From assembly GCA_001797675.1 (NCBI GenBank), contig MGQB01000032.1:1-36967 (forward strand): 36,967 nt of DNA, read 5' to 3'. The notes beneath the pieces were generated by a model that was not told where the DNA came from, made no database searches, and worked only from the letters and a program-made list of their open reading frames with translations. How positions within the stretch are numbered: position 1 is the stretch's first letter; each line of letters starts with the position of its first letter. The DNA is from Deltaproteobacteria bacterium RBG_13_43_22. GTDB lineage: Bacteria; Desulfobacterota; RBG-13-43-22. Shown piece after piece: positions 18,374-26,251 of this stretch. The translations under genes and the position numbers were made by a program.

Positions 18374-18745
18374 ATCAGCTTTTGGTTTAATCAAGGGGGC
18401 TGGATTCGATATTACTTCTTTTCAAGGACGCGGAATCCATTCTACCGTTATTAGCACAAAAACCGGTCAAAAAAAAGAGAATAGTGAAAGCCTACCCTGG
18501 TCGGAGCTTCTATTGGTAAAGGCTTCATAGAGGACCCCCCAGTCCCTGGTAGTCAATTTTGTCAATAGTATTTTGAGACCTTTAACAACAACAGAGAAGA
18601 CGAATGGCAAGGAATGGCCTGAATGGGACAAGGAGCCCTTTTTATCATTAAAATTCTGTAAAGGACTAATCATTAAAAAATTTAAAAAGGGTTGACATAT
18701 TTGTTATGACATTATAACTTTCTTCAACCAAAGAAAGCGTTTTCA
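18374..18745. other. Divergent intergenic region before the GntR gene
   Basis: This gap holds the GntR promoter and a candidate operator at its right end. The remaining sequence has a weak minus-strand open frame (18467-18673) with no ribosome binding site or recognisable motif, which I do not treat as a gene. Confidence 0.6.
18692..18720 (+). promoter_or_regulatory. GntR gene promoter with candidate operator
   Basis: TTGACA (18692-18697) is followed after 15 bp by TATAAC or after 17 bp by TAACTT. A palindrome GTTAT-6 bp-ATAAC (18703-18718) overlaps the spacer and -10 region. Its GT...AC ends fit the general look of GntR-family operators, which suggests autorepression (inference). Confidence 0.5.
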
Positions 18746-19480
18746 ATGAAGTTAAAAAAAATCCCCGTACCTCTCTATTATCAACTGGAAAAGGTTCTCC
18801 GAAAACGAATCCTTTCCGGCAAACTCAAGCCCGACCAGGCCGTTCCTACTGAAAAAGAATTGTGTCGGGAGTTCGGGGTCAGTCGAATCACCGTCAGACA
18901 GGCTCTCCTGTCTCTTGAAAGTGACAACCTGATTCGCCGGGAACAGGGCCGGGGCACCTTCGTCTCTTTTCGTAACGACAACAACTTCCAGTTCAGGCTC
19001 TATGGAACCGTCGATGATCTTTTTCACCTGGGGGCTCAAACCATTTTAAATCTTCATTCTAAAAAATTGATCAGCCCTTCTCCCGAAATCATTAAGGATA
19101 TGAAGCTGAATCCGGGAGAAAAACTGTATCTCTTCGAAGGTCTTCGGCATCTCGAAAATAAACGACAGGCCTTTTTCCAGGCCTATGCCCCAGAAAAAAT
19201 AGGAGAAAAAATTCAGTTAACAGAATCGGATTACCCCCTTTTTATCAAGCGGGTCGAGAAGGAAGCTTTGGAAACGGTAAGAAGAAGTCGTCAGGTCACC
19301 TCCGCCTCCGTGGCTGATAAAAATTTGGCTGCCGTCCTGAAAGTCAAAAAAGGGCATCCCCTGCTGGTAATCAAACGGATTTATTTTTCAAAATCCGGTC
19401 GGGCCCTCGAGATGGCGGTCACTTTTTTCCCGGGAGATGCCTATAAAGGTATAGCGGAATTAATACGCGATAATTCTTAA
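18746..19480 (+). CDS. GntR-family regulator, HutC subfamily (UTRA domain)
   Basis: A 244-residue transcription regulator. The winged helix-turn-helix fills about residues 8-75, with LYYQLEKVLRKRILSGKLKP, TEKELCREFGVSRITVRQAL and REQGRGTFV typical of GntR. The C-terminal about 95-240 residues resemble the UTRA effector-binding domain of the HutC subfamily, ending AVTFFPGDAYKG. Such regulators usually bind a pathway substrate or intermediate. It is transcribed in the same direction as, and 207 bp before, the mutase cluster, so control of that cluster is likely. No ribosome binding site of normal strength is seen before the ATG. Confidence 0.92.
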   Translation: MKLKKIPVPLYYQLEKVLRKRILSGKLKPDQAVPTEKELCREFGVSRITVRQALLSLESDNLIRREQGRGTFVSFRNDNNFQFRLYGTVDDLFHLGAQTILNLHSKKLISPSPEIIKDMKLNPGEKLYLFEGLRHLENKRQAFFQAYAPEKIGEKIQLTESDYPLFIKRVEKEALETVRRSRQVTSASVADKNLAAVLKVKKGHPLLVIKRIYFSKSGRALEMAVTFFPGDAYKGIAELIRDNS

Positions 19481-19687
19481 TCACTTTATTAACAGCCAAG
19501 GGCTACCAAAGATATTTTAAATGTGTTGCGAGTTGTGCGTTACGAATTATTAGAAATAAGGTCAGCCTCTCTTACTTTGAAACCCTTAACCCGAAACCCG
19601 AAACGATTAAAGGCTGATGAAAAAGAAGGCAGTAATGAATATAGGCAATTTTGACCAGTAGCACTAAGATAAACGGGAGGGGAACCG
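19481..19687. other. Leader of the mutase cluster with tandem phrase repeat
   Basis: This region carries AACCCGAAACCCG tandem phrases (19580-19604) enclosed by a short inverted pair TCAGCCT (19562) and AGGCTGA (19611). No convincing promoter is visible, so the cluster may be read from the GntR promoter or from one I cannot recognise. The ribosome binding site GGGAGGGG precedes the mutase ATG. Confidence 0.5.
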
Positions 19688-21433
19688 ATGAGCGACCAGT
19701 ATGAAAAAATACGTAAAAAAAGACAAAAATGGCAGGAAAAAACGGTAAAGAAAGCCTTGGAGCGTTTTCCTTATTTGAAAGAGGCACCCAGCCGTTTTTA
19801 TACGCCGCTGGATACTCCGGATTTTGATTTCCTGACCCAGGTGGGCTTTCCCGGTGAGTATCCCTTCACGGCGAGTATTTATCCCTTTGATCCCAGAGCC
19901 GGCACAGCTAAATTGGCGGCAAGAAGTAAGGCCGGGTCAGGATTAACGCGTGCCTCCGGTTATTCCGGATATGGAACCCCTGAAGACACAAGAGACTACT
20001 ATAAACAGAATATCGAACGGGGAGGCCGCCAAGGCCCCAATCTGGCCATGGACCTGGTGACGCAATGTGGCTATGACTCGGACAACCCCCTGATGGCCGG
20101 GGAAGTGGGCAAAGTCGGGGTGGCCATAGACACCCTCCGCGATATGGAAATTATTTATGAACCGTATCAAGGGGAGCTCAATCTGGACCGCATCGCCTCT
20201 AACTTTACCATCAATGGCCCGGCCATCTATTTGATCGCCATGTACGCGGCTTTGGCTGAAAACCGAGGTATTCCTTTGGACAAATTACAGGCCACACCCC
20301 AAAATGACATTCTTAAGGAATATATCGCTCGTGGGGCCTATATCTTTCCCCCAAAACCGGCCATGCGTCTCTTTAGAGATACCCTGGTTTTTATCAACCA
20401 ACATATGCCGCGCATGAATATAACCAGTATGGGGGGCTATCACATCCGGGAGGCCGGGGCTACGCGGATTCAGGACCTGGCCTTTAGCATGGCCATTGCT
20501 TGTGCTTATATCCAGACAGGGATTGATACCGGTTTGGAGGTGGATGCCTTTGCCCCCCGTTTCACCTTTAACGCCATGGGCGGCAGTATGGAGTTCCTGC
20601 AGGAAATAGCCTTTCAGCGGGCCGCTCGACGAATGTATGCGCGAATTCTGAAAGAGCGTTACGGGGCCAAGAACCCCCGCAGTATGCTGCTCAGAGAGCA
20701 GATGACCGCCCATATCGGACCTTCGAGCACCACCAAACAACGTCCCTTGAACAATCTGACCCGGGCCGTTCTCGGGGCTGTGGCCGGGACCTTATCCGGG
20801 GGACCGCCGTCGGCTTTCCCGCCCTATGACGAACCCCTTGGACTGGGATGGAGCCGGGAGGCCCAACAATTGTCCCAAGACGTCAGCCGAATCCTGACCT
20901 GTGAGGCAAAATTGTTAGAAGTGGAAGATCCCTTCGCCGGTTCCTACTGTATGGAGGCCATGACGGATGAAATCGAGAAAGAGGCCTGGGCCGAGTTGAA
21001 AAAACTGGATAAGATGGGGGGAATCGTCGCCGCCATTGAAAAGGGTTATGTCCAGCGTGAGGTGACTCGAAGTGCCTATGACCATCAGAAAAAAATCGCC
21101 AATGGAGACGTTCAGATCGTCGGGGTGAATTGTTTTACCGGAGAACACGAACTCGAGGTTCAGACCACACGGCTGGTCCCTCATCCCTATGATCCCGATC
21201 GGCGTGCCAGGGCGGAAGAAAGGCAGATCGCCAGTCTGAAGGAGGTTAAGAAGAACCGAGACAACAAGGATGTTAAAAAATTACTTACCGAATTAAAGCA
21301 ACAAGCGTTGCAGGAGGAAGTCAACCTGGTACACCATCTGATCGTCTGCGCCAAAGCCTACGTAACGTTACAAGAAGTTTGTGACGTATTCAGAGACGTT
21401 TTCGGTGAATATGATCCCCCATCCATATTCTGA
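19688..21433 (+). CDS. B12-dependent acyl-CoA mutase, catalytic (large) subunit
   Basis: A 581-residue catalytic subunit of the methylmalonyl-CoA mutase family without the B12-binding domain, as in archaeal MCM, isobutyryl-CoA mutase and 2-hydroxyisobutyryl-CoA mutase. Family motifs include GYDSDNP, GEVGKVGVAIDT, QNDILKEYIAR and GGYHIREAGAT. By alignment from memory, Y92 (in GYSGYGT), R215 (in EYIAR) and H252 (in GGYH) match Tyr89, Arg207 and His244 of Propionibacterium MCM. Tyr89 and Arg207 bind the substrate carboxylate, so a dicarboxylic acyl-CoA is favoured over isobutyryl-CoA. The conserved SLHTNxxDE motif is replaced by SAFPPYDEP, so the enzyme may be a distinct subfamily. It is the first structural gene of the cluster; the partner subunit is at 23539. 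Confidence 0.94.
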   Translation: MSDQYEKIRKKRQKWQEKTVKKALERFPYLKEAPSRFYTPLDTPDFDFLTQVGFPGEYPFTASIYPFDPRAGTAKLAARSKAGSGLTRASGYSGYGTPEDTRDYYKQNIERGGRQGPNLAMDLVTQCGYDSDNPLMAGEVGKVGVAIDTLRDMEIIYEPYQGELNLDRIASNFTINGPAIYLIAMYAALAENRGIPLDKLQATPQNDILKEYIARGAYIFPPKPAMRLFRDTLVFINQHMPRMNITSMGGYHIREAGATRIQDLAFSMAIACAYIQTGIDTGLEVDAFAPRFTFNAMGGSMEFLQEIAFQRAARRMYARILKERYGAKNPRSMLLREQMTAHIGPSSTTKQRPLNNLTRAVLGAVAGTLSGGPPSAFPPYDEPLGLGWSREAQQLSQDVSRILTCEAKLLEVEDPFAGSYCMEAMTDEIEKEAWAELKKLDKMGGIVAAIEKGYVQREVTRSAYDHQKKIANGDVQIVGVNCFTGEHELEVQTTRLVPHPYDPDRRARAEERQIASLKEVKKNRDNKDVKKLLTELKQQALQEEVNLVHHLIVCAKAYVTLQEVCDVFRDVFGEYDPPSIF

Positions 21434-21440
21434 GGATTCC

Positions 21441-23264
21441 ATGAAGGACTTGAATCAAGCCAGGATTTCCAAAGAAGACAGGGGATATCTGTTTCGATAC
21501 CCCATTGAAACAAGCTCGGAATCAGATTATTGGAACCTGAGTGAATTACCAGCCAGGCATCTTCGGGCCCTCCTGGACCTTCTATCTCCCACCTGGAAAG
21601 GAGAAAAGGTCCGCATTGATGGGTACCGATCCCTTGGCGAACCCGATTTGGTCCATCCACTTTTTCCTGATGAAACCCGGGAATTCGGCCGGTCCGGTAA
21701 TCGTCTGGAACTGTATGAGCCACGCCTGACCTACGTCCAAAAATTGATACAATCGCTCTTGTCCATAATCCAATTCGAGTATAAAAATGAGCGAATTCAG
21801 ATAGACGGTTTTCATTTGAAAAACCCCGCCCAATGGCTGAGGCCGGGCGGTGGGGCCGCTGACATCCTGGCCCAGGCAGCCACCCGCTGCAATCTTAAGT
21901 GCCGTTTCTGTTATAACCTCGGCAGCCCCCCGGCCTTGAAAACGACCCCCCGGAAGGCCAAAGAAGAATTTCAGGAAATCCTGACCCGTATCGCCTATTA
22001 TGTCCCTGGTTCCAAGATGGGCCTATTCCCCAATGCAGGCAGTCCTTGTGAGATGCTGGCCCATCCCTATATTCTGGAAATTCTGTCCGCCCTTCGCCGA
22101 AAGACCGGCGAGGTCCTAAGAATCGCGACCAATGGCTCTCAACTAACCCCGGAAATAATTCGGGCCTTGGCCCAATATCATCCTTTACTGGTGGACGTCT
22201 CCTTAAATTCCAGTTCCTCAACCCGTCGTCGCTGGCTGATGAAGGACTCTCACCCGGAAGTGGCCTTAAGTGCCCCGGCCGCACTCCAATCGGCGCACAT
22301 CCCTTATTCGGTGGTTATTGTTCCCTGGCCTTTCCCTTCCGTGGAAGAAATGGTCAAGGACCTTACCCGAACCGTGGCCTATTCAGCCCGATTCAATCCG
22401 GTTTATATTCAGATCAGCTTGCCGGGGTATTCGCAATGGTTTTCTAAGGAGGCCCTTTTTGACCGGGAAGAGGTCTGGAACCGGTTAAAAGCCGAGATTC
22501 TTCGTCTCCGAACCGTAACCGATTGTCCCTTAATCATTCGCCCCGGCTTGTTTGAAGAATATCTGGATCCGGAGGCCGTTGACGCCCCCCGGCTGATCGG
22601 AGTGATCAAGAATTCTCCGGCAGCCGGAGCCGGCCTGGTAAAGGGTGACCGGTTGATCGCCATCAACGGACTCCCGATTAAAAACCGGACTCAGGCCCGT
22701 TCCCTCTTAGGAATGATTCAAGACAGCCCTATGCAAGAGGCCTCAATAACGGTGGATCGGCCCGGCGGTCCTATTGAACTTACTCTGGATCTCAAGAAAT
22801 TTGATTATCCTTTTAACCCTCGCATAGCTCCTTTTGCCGGATGCGTCTTCCCATCGTCCGGAATCCCCTTGAATTGGTCGGAACAACTTAGGAACATGGT
22901 TTTATTTAAGCAGGTCAGGGAGGTACTGATTTTGACCTCCACCCTGGTAAAGCCCATATTGGAAAAACGAATCCGGGAAAACTTTTTTCCGACTGAAGTG
23001 AAACTCCATATGCGGGTTCCACCCAACCGGTACCTGGGGGGGAATATCTTCATGGGCGATTTATTAGTGGTTGAAGATTTTATTAATGCCGTAAAAGAAT
23101 ATTTAAAGGAGGGCCTGGGGTCGCCTGATCTGATCGTCATTCCATCCTCCCCCTTCCATATGAGCGGATGGGGAAGGGATTTAACGGGTCGGGTCTATAA
23201 AGATATTGAACGGTCTACCGGTATCCCGGTGGGTTTGATCGAATGCGACCCTATTTTTGACTAA
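21441..23264 (+). CDS. Radical SAM protein with internal PDZ-like domain
   Basis: A 607-residue protein. The radical SAM cluster motif CNLKCRFC places the [4Fe-4S] ligands at C150, C154 and C157, after an unassigned 140-residue N-terminal part. The SAM barrel runs to about 370. A PDZ-like domain (about 383-455) contains GVIKNSPAAGAGLVKGDRLI. The C-terminal 130 residues, with NRYLGGNIFMGDLLVVEDF, recall DUF512, which in other proteins also occurs with PDZ and radical SAM parts, in another order. The start at 21441 is chosen because the upstream in-frame ATG lies inside the mutase gene; it is 7 bp after the mutase stop, so they are probably co-translated. The reaction is unknown. A role tied to the mutase is inferred only from position. 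Confidence 0.85.
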   Translation: MKDLNQARISKEDRGYLFRYPIETSSESDYWNLSELPARHLRALLDLLSPTWKGEKVRIDGYRSLGEPDLVHPLFPDETREFGRSGNRLELYEPRLTYVQKLIQSLLSIIQFEYKNERIQIDGFHLKNPAQWLRPGGGAADILAQAATRCNLKCRFCYNLGSPPALKTTPRKAKEEFQEILTRIAYYVPGSKMGLFPNAGSPCEMLAHPYILEILSALRRKTGEVLRIATNGSQLTPEIIRALAQYHPLLVDVSLNSSSSTRRRWLMKDSHPEVALSAPAALQSAHIPYSVVIVPWPFPSVEEMVKDLTRTVAYSARFNPVYIQISLPGYSQWFSKEALFDREEVWNRLKAEILRLRTVTDCPLIIRPGLFEEYLDPEAVDAPRLIGVIKNSPAAGAGLVKGDRLIAINGLPIKNRTQARSLLGMIQDSPMQEASITVDRPGGPIELTLDLKKFDYPFNPRIAPFAGCVFPSSGIPLNWSEQLRNMVLFKQVREVLILTSTLVKPILEKRIRENFFPTEVKLHMRVPPNRYLGGNIFMGDLLVVEDFINAVKEYLKEGLGSPDLIVIPSSPFHMSGWGRDLTGRVYKDIERSTGIPVGLIECDPIFD

Positions 23265-23310
23265 GCTGTCATGCCTGTTGGTGATGGCCGCCGCGAGGCA
23301 TGAAAAAGGA

Positions 23311-23430
23311 TTGAAGCTCCCTGCACCAAGGTGCAGGGAATCTTCCAGGCAAGGAAAGGGTTTATTTGTTGTAGTTCGCTCGCTAACCCACGCAGCAAGC
23401 TGCGGGGAATGCGCTCGCTATTCCTGTTCA
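23311..23430 (+). repeat. 120-bp interspersed two-hairpin repeat, copy A
   Basis: Begins TTGAAGCTCCCTGCACC and ends ATTCCTGTTCA. Hairpin 1 is CCCTGCACC-AA-GGTGCAGGG (9-bp perfect stem). Hairpin 2 pairs around GCAGCAAGCTGC. It is identical to copy D at all but one base and lies inside the mutase cluster, between the radical SAM and B12-subunit genes. Confidence 0.9.
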
Positions 23431-23518
23431 AGGAGTCAAGGGGTCGAGGATTCGAGTGAAAAGCATGGTAGTTAAAACCCTTGAACCCTCAAATCCTGGA
23501 ATCCTTGAACCCTATTTT
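23427..23518 (+). terminator. Long imperfect inverted repeat with T-tract inside the cluster
   Basis: The arm TTCAAGGAGTCAAGGGGTCG... (23427-23456) is imperfectly complementary to the arm ending GGAATCCTTGAA (23480-23509), and TTTTT follows at 23515-23519. It could act as a weak terminator or RNA stabiliser between the radical SAM and B12-subunit genes. The same kind of TTGAACCC phrase array may instead be a repeat family. Confidence 0.4.
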
Positions 23519-23538
23519 TGTACTAAAGGAGAACAGCT

Positions 23539-23961
23539 ATGACTGAGAAAAAAATCAGAGTCCTGGTGGCCAAGCCCGGATTGGACGGTCACGACCGGGG
23601 GGCCAAGGTGATCGCCTATTCTTTGCGTGATGCCGGTTTTGAAGTGATCTATTCCGGCCTTCGGCAAACCACCGATTCCATTATTCGTGCGGCCATACAG
23701 GAGGATGTGGACGTGGTGGGGCTTTCCATTCTGTCCGGAGCCCATCTAACCCTGACCCGCCGGGTGGCCGAAGGGCTAAAGGCCCAGGGGGCTGATGAGG
23801 TGGTCCTGCTGGTGGGAGGAGTGATCCCCGATGAGGATATCCCGACTTTAAGGGAGATAGGGGTAAAGGAAATTTTTACTTCCGGAACCAGTGTTAATCA
23901 GGTGGTTGAATCCATCAAGAAACATGTCCATCACAACAGCCCTAAGGAGGCAGGCCAATGA
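23539..23961 (+). CDS. B12-binding (small) subunit of acyl-CoA mutase
   Basis: A 140-residue cobalamin-binding subunit. The lower-axial ligand motif DxHxxG is D16-G-H18-D-R-G21 in [15 protein letters not shown], followed by LSILSGAH and [10 protein letters not shown], the usual SxL and GG nucleotide-loop contacts. Length and sequence match IcmB, HcmB and archaeal McmB. It should bind adenosylcobalamin base-off and dock on the large subunit encoded at 19688, even though the radical SAM gene and a repeat separate them. Ribosome binding site AAAGGAG. Its stop overlaps the next start (ATGA). Confidence 0.95.
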   Translation: MTEKKIRVLVAKPGLDGHDRGAKVIAYSLRDAGFEVIYSGLRQTTDSIIRAAIQEDVDVVGLSILSGAHLTLTRRVAEGLKAQGADEVVLLVGGVIPDEDIPTLREIGVKEIFTSGTSVNQVVESIKKHVHHNSPKEAGQ

Positions 23962-24755
23962 GCACGGAGATTTTATTGGTTGAAAAAAAGGATCGGGTGG
24001 GAACCCTGATCTTTAACCGTCCGGAAAAACGCAATTCTCTTTCCCCGGATCTGTTAATCAGGGTTCACCAAACCCTGGAGGATTTCGCCCAGGAGGACCT
24101 GATACGGACGGTGATCATTCGCGGTGTCGGCGAACAGGCCTTTTCATCCGGGTACGATATCGCTGCCATCCCTACAGAGGTCCCTCCCAGAACTCAAGAA
24201 AAACTGAGGGATCAAAATCCCCTGGAGCTGGCTTTGGCCAGTGTCATCAACTTCCCTTATCCGGTTATTGCCCTTTTGAACGGTTATGCCTTTGGTGCGG
24301 GTTGTGAATTGGCTGTATGTTGCGATCTGCGCATTGGAGCCGACGATATACGGATGGGAATGCCCCCGGCCAAATTGGGTTTGGTCTACCCGCTGGCCGG
24401 TTTAATGCGCTTCGTCCAGGTCATAGGTTTTTCCAAGACCAGAGAGATATTTTTTACCGGGCGTTATTATTCGGCCCAAAGGGCCAAAGAAATCGGACTG
24501 GTGGATTACCTCTTACCCCGGCCCGAATTGGAATCCTTTGCCTATGAAATGGCCCAAGAAATAGCCGGCAATGCCCCCTTATCGGTCAGGGGGACGAAAC
24601 GCATCCTGAACCTGCTGTCTCAATCGATTTCCTTGTCTGATGAGGACCGCCGGGAGGCCAATAGGCTTATAGCCCAGGCCTTCAAAAGTGAAGACCTCAA
24701 AGAAGCCCAGACCGCCTTTTTGCAAAAAAGAAAACCGGAATTCAAGGGCAGATAA
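23958..24755 (+). CDS. Crotonase-family protein, possible malonyl-type CoA decarboxylase
   Basis: A 265-residue enoyl-CoA hydratase/isomerase superfamily protein. The oxyanion-hole segments are [11 protein letters not shown] (around residue 66) and [12 protein letters not shown] (109-119). Glu117 matches one of the two hydratase glutamates, but the other falls in GMPPAKLG (134-141), where a Pro stands at the Glu position, so normal hydration is doubtful. Overall layout, [12 protein letters not shown] with Tyr144 and the tail [13 protein letters not shown] resemble E. coli methylmalonyl-CoA decarboxylase YgfG/ScpB. In ScpB His66 is in the active site; here it is Tyr66. It overlaps the B12-subunit gene by 4 bp, supporting a linked step. 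Decarboxylase is the best guess, isomerase the alternative. Confidence 0.88.
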   Translation: MSTEILLVEKKDRVGTLIFNRPEKRNSLSPDLLIRVHQTLEDFAQEDLIRTVIIRGVGEQAFSSGYDIAAIPTEVPPRTQEKLRDQNPLELALASVINFPYPVIALLNGYAFGAGCELAVCCDLRIGADDIRMGMPPAKLGLVYPLAGLMRFVQVIGFSKTREIFFTGRYYSAQRAKEIGLVDYLLPRPELESFAYEMAQEIAGNAPLSVRGTKRILNLLSQSISLSDEDRREANRLIAQAFKSEDLKEAQTAFLQKRKPEFKGR

Positions 24756-24828
24756 GGAGAAATGAATTCGATAATCAGATGGTCTGGAAAGTGAAGCATA
24801 CTTTTTCCGAGACCAAAAGGAGTGAAAA

Positions 24829-26187
24829 ATGGAAACGAATCAAGGATTGACCAGGACCATCGCCCGGTTTATCACCCAAGTCGAACCCTCGTCTATTCCC
24901 CTCGAGTGCTACGAACAGGCCAAGGTGGCCTTTCTGGACTGGTTCGCGGTCTCGATGGCCGGAAAAGATGAACCCCTGGTGTTGAAGCTGATCCATTATA
25001 AAGACCTCATGGGGGGCCATGCACAGGCGACCATCCTGGGGCATGGACAAAAAACCAATGCCAGTCAGGCGGCTTTAATCAATGGGGCCATGTCTCATGC
25101 CCTGGATTATGACGATACGATGGCCCAGTTCCAGGGCCATCCTTCGGTGACCTTGTTTCCGGCCTTGCTGGCCCTTTCCGAATGGAAGGAGAGAAGCGGA
25201 TCCGCATTTTTATCGGCTTATATTATCGGCCTTAAAGCCGGGGCGGTTATCGGTGCCTGTGCCGGTTTAAAGCATTATGGGGCCGGATGGCATGGGACAT
25301 CGACTATCGGCCGTCTGGCCTCCGCCTCCGGGTGTGCCCGATTGCTGGGATTGACTGAACAACAAACGGTTTACGCCCTGGGTATTGCCGGGACTCAGGC
25401 CGCCGGGTTAAAACGGGTATTCGGAACCATGTGTAAACCCTATCATGCCGGAAAGGCCTCCCAGGTGGGATTGGAATCGGCATTGCTGGCGGGTGACGAA
25501 TTTACTTCCGCCGAAGATATCCTGGAAGGGCAGGATGGCTTTTTCCAGTTGTTGAAGGGCAGGATAAACCAAAAGGCCGTTGATTCGCTGGGTAAAACCT
25601 GGGATACGGATAAATTGGCTCAGAAATATCATGCTTCCTGTCACGGGACCCATTCGGCCATCGAGGTTGTGCTGAATATGGTTAAGAAAGATAATTTAGA
25701 TGTTCATGCTATTAAATCCATAAACATCCAAACCACCCGGACCGCCATAAATATTGCCGGAAAAAAGACACCGAAAACCGGTTTGGAAGGAAAGTTCAGT
25801 ATTTATTATTGTGTAGCCAATGCCCTTTTAAGAGGAGATACGGGCATGCAGGCCTTCACGGATGAAAAGGTCAATGACCCTGAAATAAAGCCTTTAATGG
25901 AAAAGATTTCCATAACTGCAGTACCGGATTCGAGCCTCCTGGGCCTGGCGGCCAAAGTGGAGGTAGAGACCCATTCCGGAAAAGTGCTCCAAGGCTTTAA
26001 CGATATCCTTAATGAAATTCCCGAGCTGCAAACCAAGAGGAAAAAGGTGCAAATCAAATACATGGATTTATGCGGTCCTGTCCTGGGCCGGAAGCAGGCG
26101 GAAGAATTGATGACGGCCTTCCTCACCCTGGATGACAGGAAGAATATGAAAGACCTCATGGAGGGCATCCAGGCTATTAACTCTTGA
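24829..26187 (+). CDS. MmgE/PrpD family protein
   Basis: A 452-residue member of the MmgE/PrpD family, which includes 2-methylcitrate dehydratase, cis-aconitate decarboxylase and iminodisuccinate epimerase. The diagnostic block SHALDYDDTMAQFQGHPSVT lies near residues 88-107. Length is typical (450-480). Family members act on tri- and dicarboxylic acids, which suits a mutase cluster for dicarboxyl-CoA esters. No CoA-binding motif is seen, so it more likely handles a free acid before activation or after release. Ribosome binding site AAAAGGAG. The exact reaction cannot be chosen. Confidence 0.92.
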   Translation: METNQGLTRTIARFITQVEPSSIPLECYEQAKVAFLDWFAVSMAGKDEPLVLKLIHYKDLMGGHAQATILGHGQKTNASQAALINGAMSHALDYDDTMAQFQGHPSVTLFPALLALSEWKERSGSAFLSAYIIGLKAGAVIGACAGLKHYGAGWHGTSTIGRLASASGCARLLGLTEQQTVYALGIAGTQAAGLKRVFGTMCKPYHAGKASQVGLESALLAGDEFTSAEDILEGQDGFFQLLKGRINQKAVDSLGKTWDTDKLAQKYHASCHGTHSAIEVVLNMVKKDNLDVHAIKSINIQTTRTAINIAGKKTPKTGLEGKFSIYYCVANALLRGDTGMQAFTDEKVNDPEIKPLMEKISITAVPDSSLLGLAAKVEVETHSGKVLQGFNDILNEIPELQTKRKKVQIKYMDLCGPVLGRKQAEELMTAFLTLDDRKNMKDLMEGIQAINS

Positions 26188-26251
26188 TGAGATTCCGAAA
26201 CCAATAAATGATTATTATTCTCAAATAAAACCATAGAAAGGAAATGAACGA

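Noticed and set aside
18467..18673. 68-codon minus-strand ORF before the GntR gene
   Set aside because: No ribosome binding site and no recognisable motif; composition is like the non-coding flanks.
19688..21433. Isobutyryl-CoA or 2-hydroxyisobutyryl-CoA mutase
   Set aside because: Size and split subunits fit, but Tyr92 and Arg215 are the MCM-type residues, not the Phe/Gln pair of isobutyryl-CoA mutase.
23257..23475. Plus-strand ORF over repeat copy A (and similar ones over copies C and D)
   Set aside because: The coding frame is made of repeat sequence and is not shared as a protein between copies.
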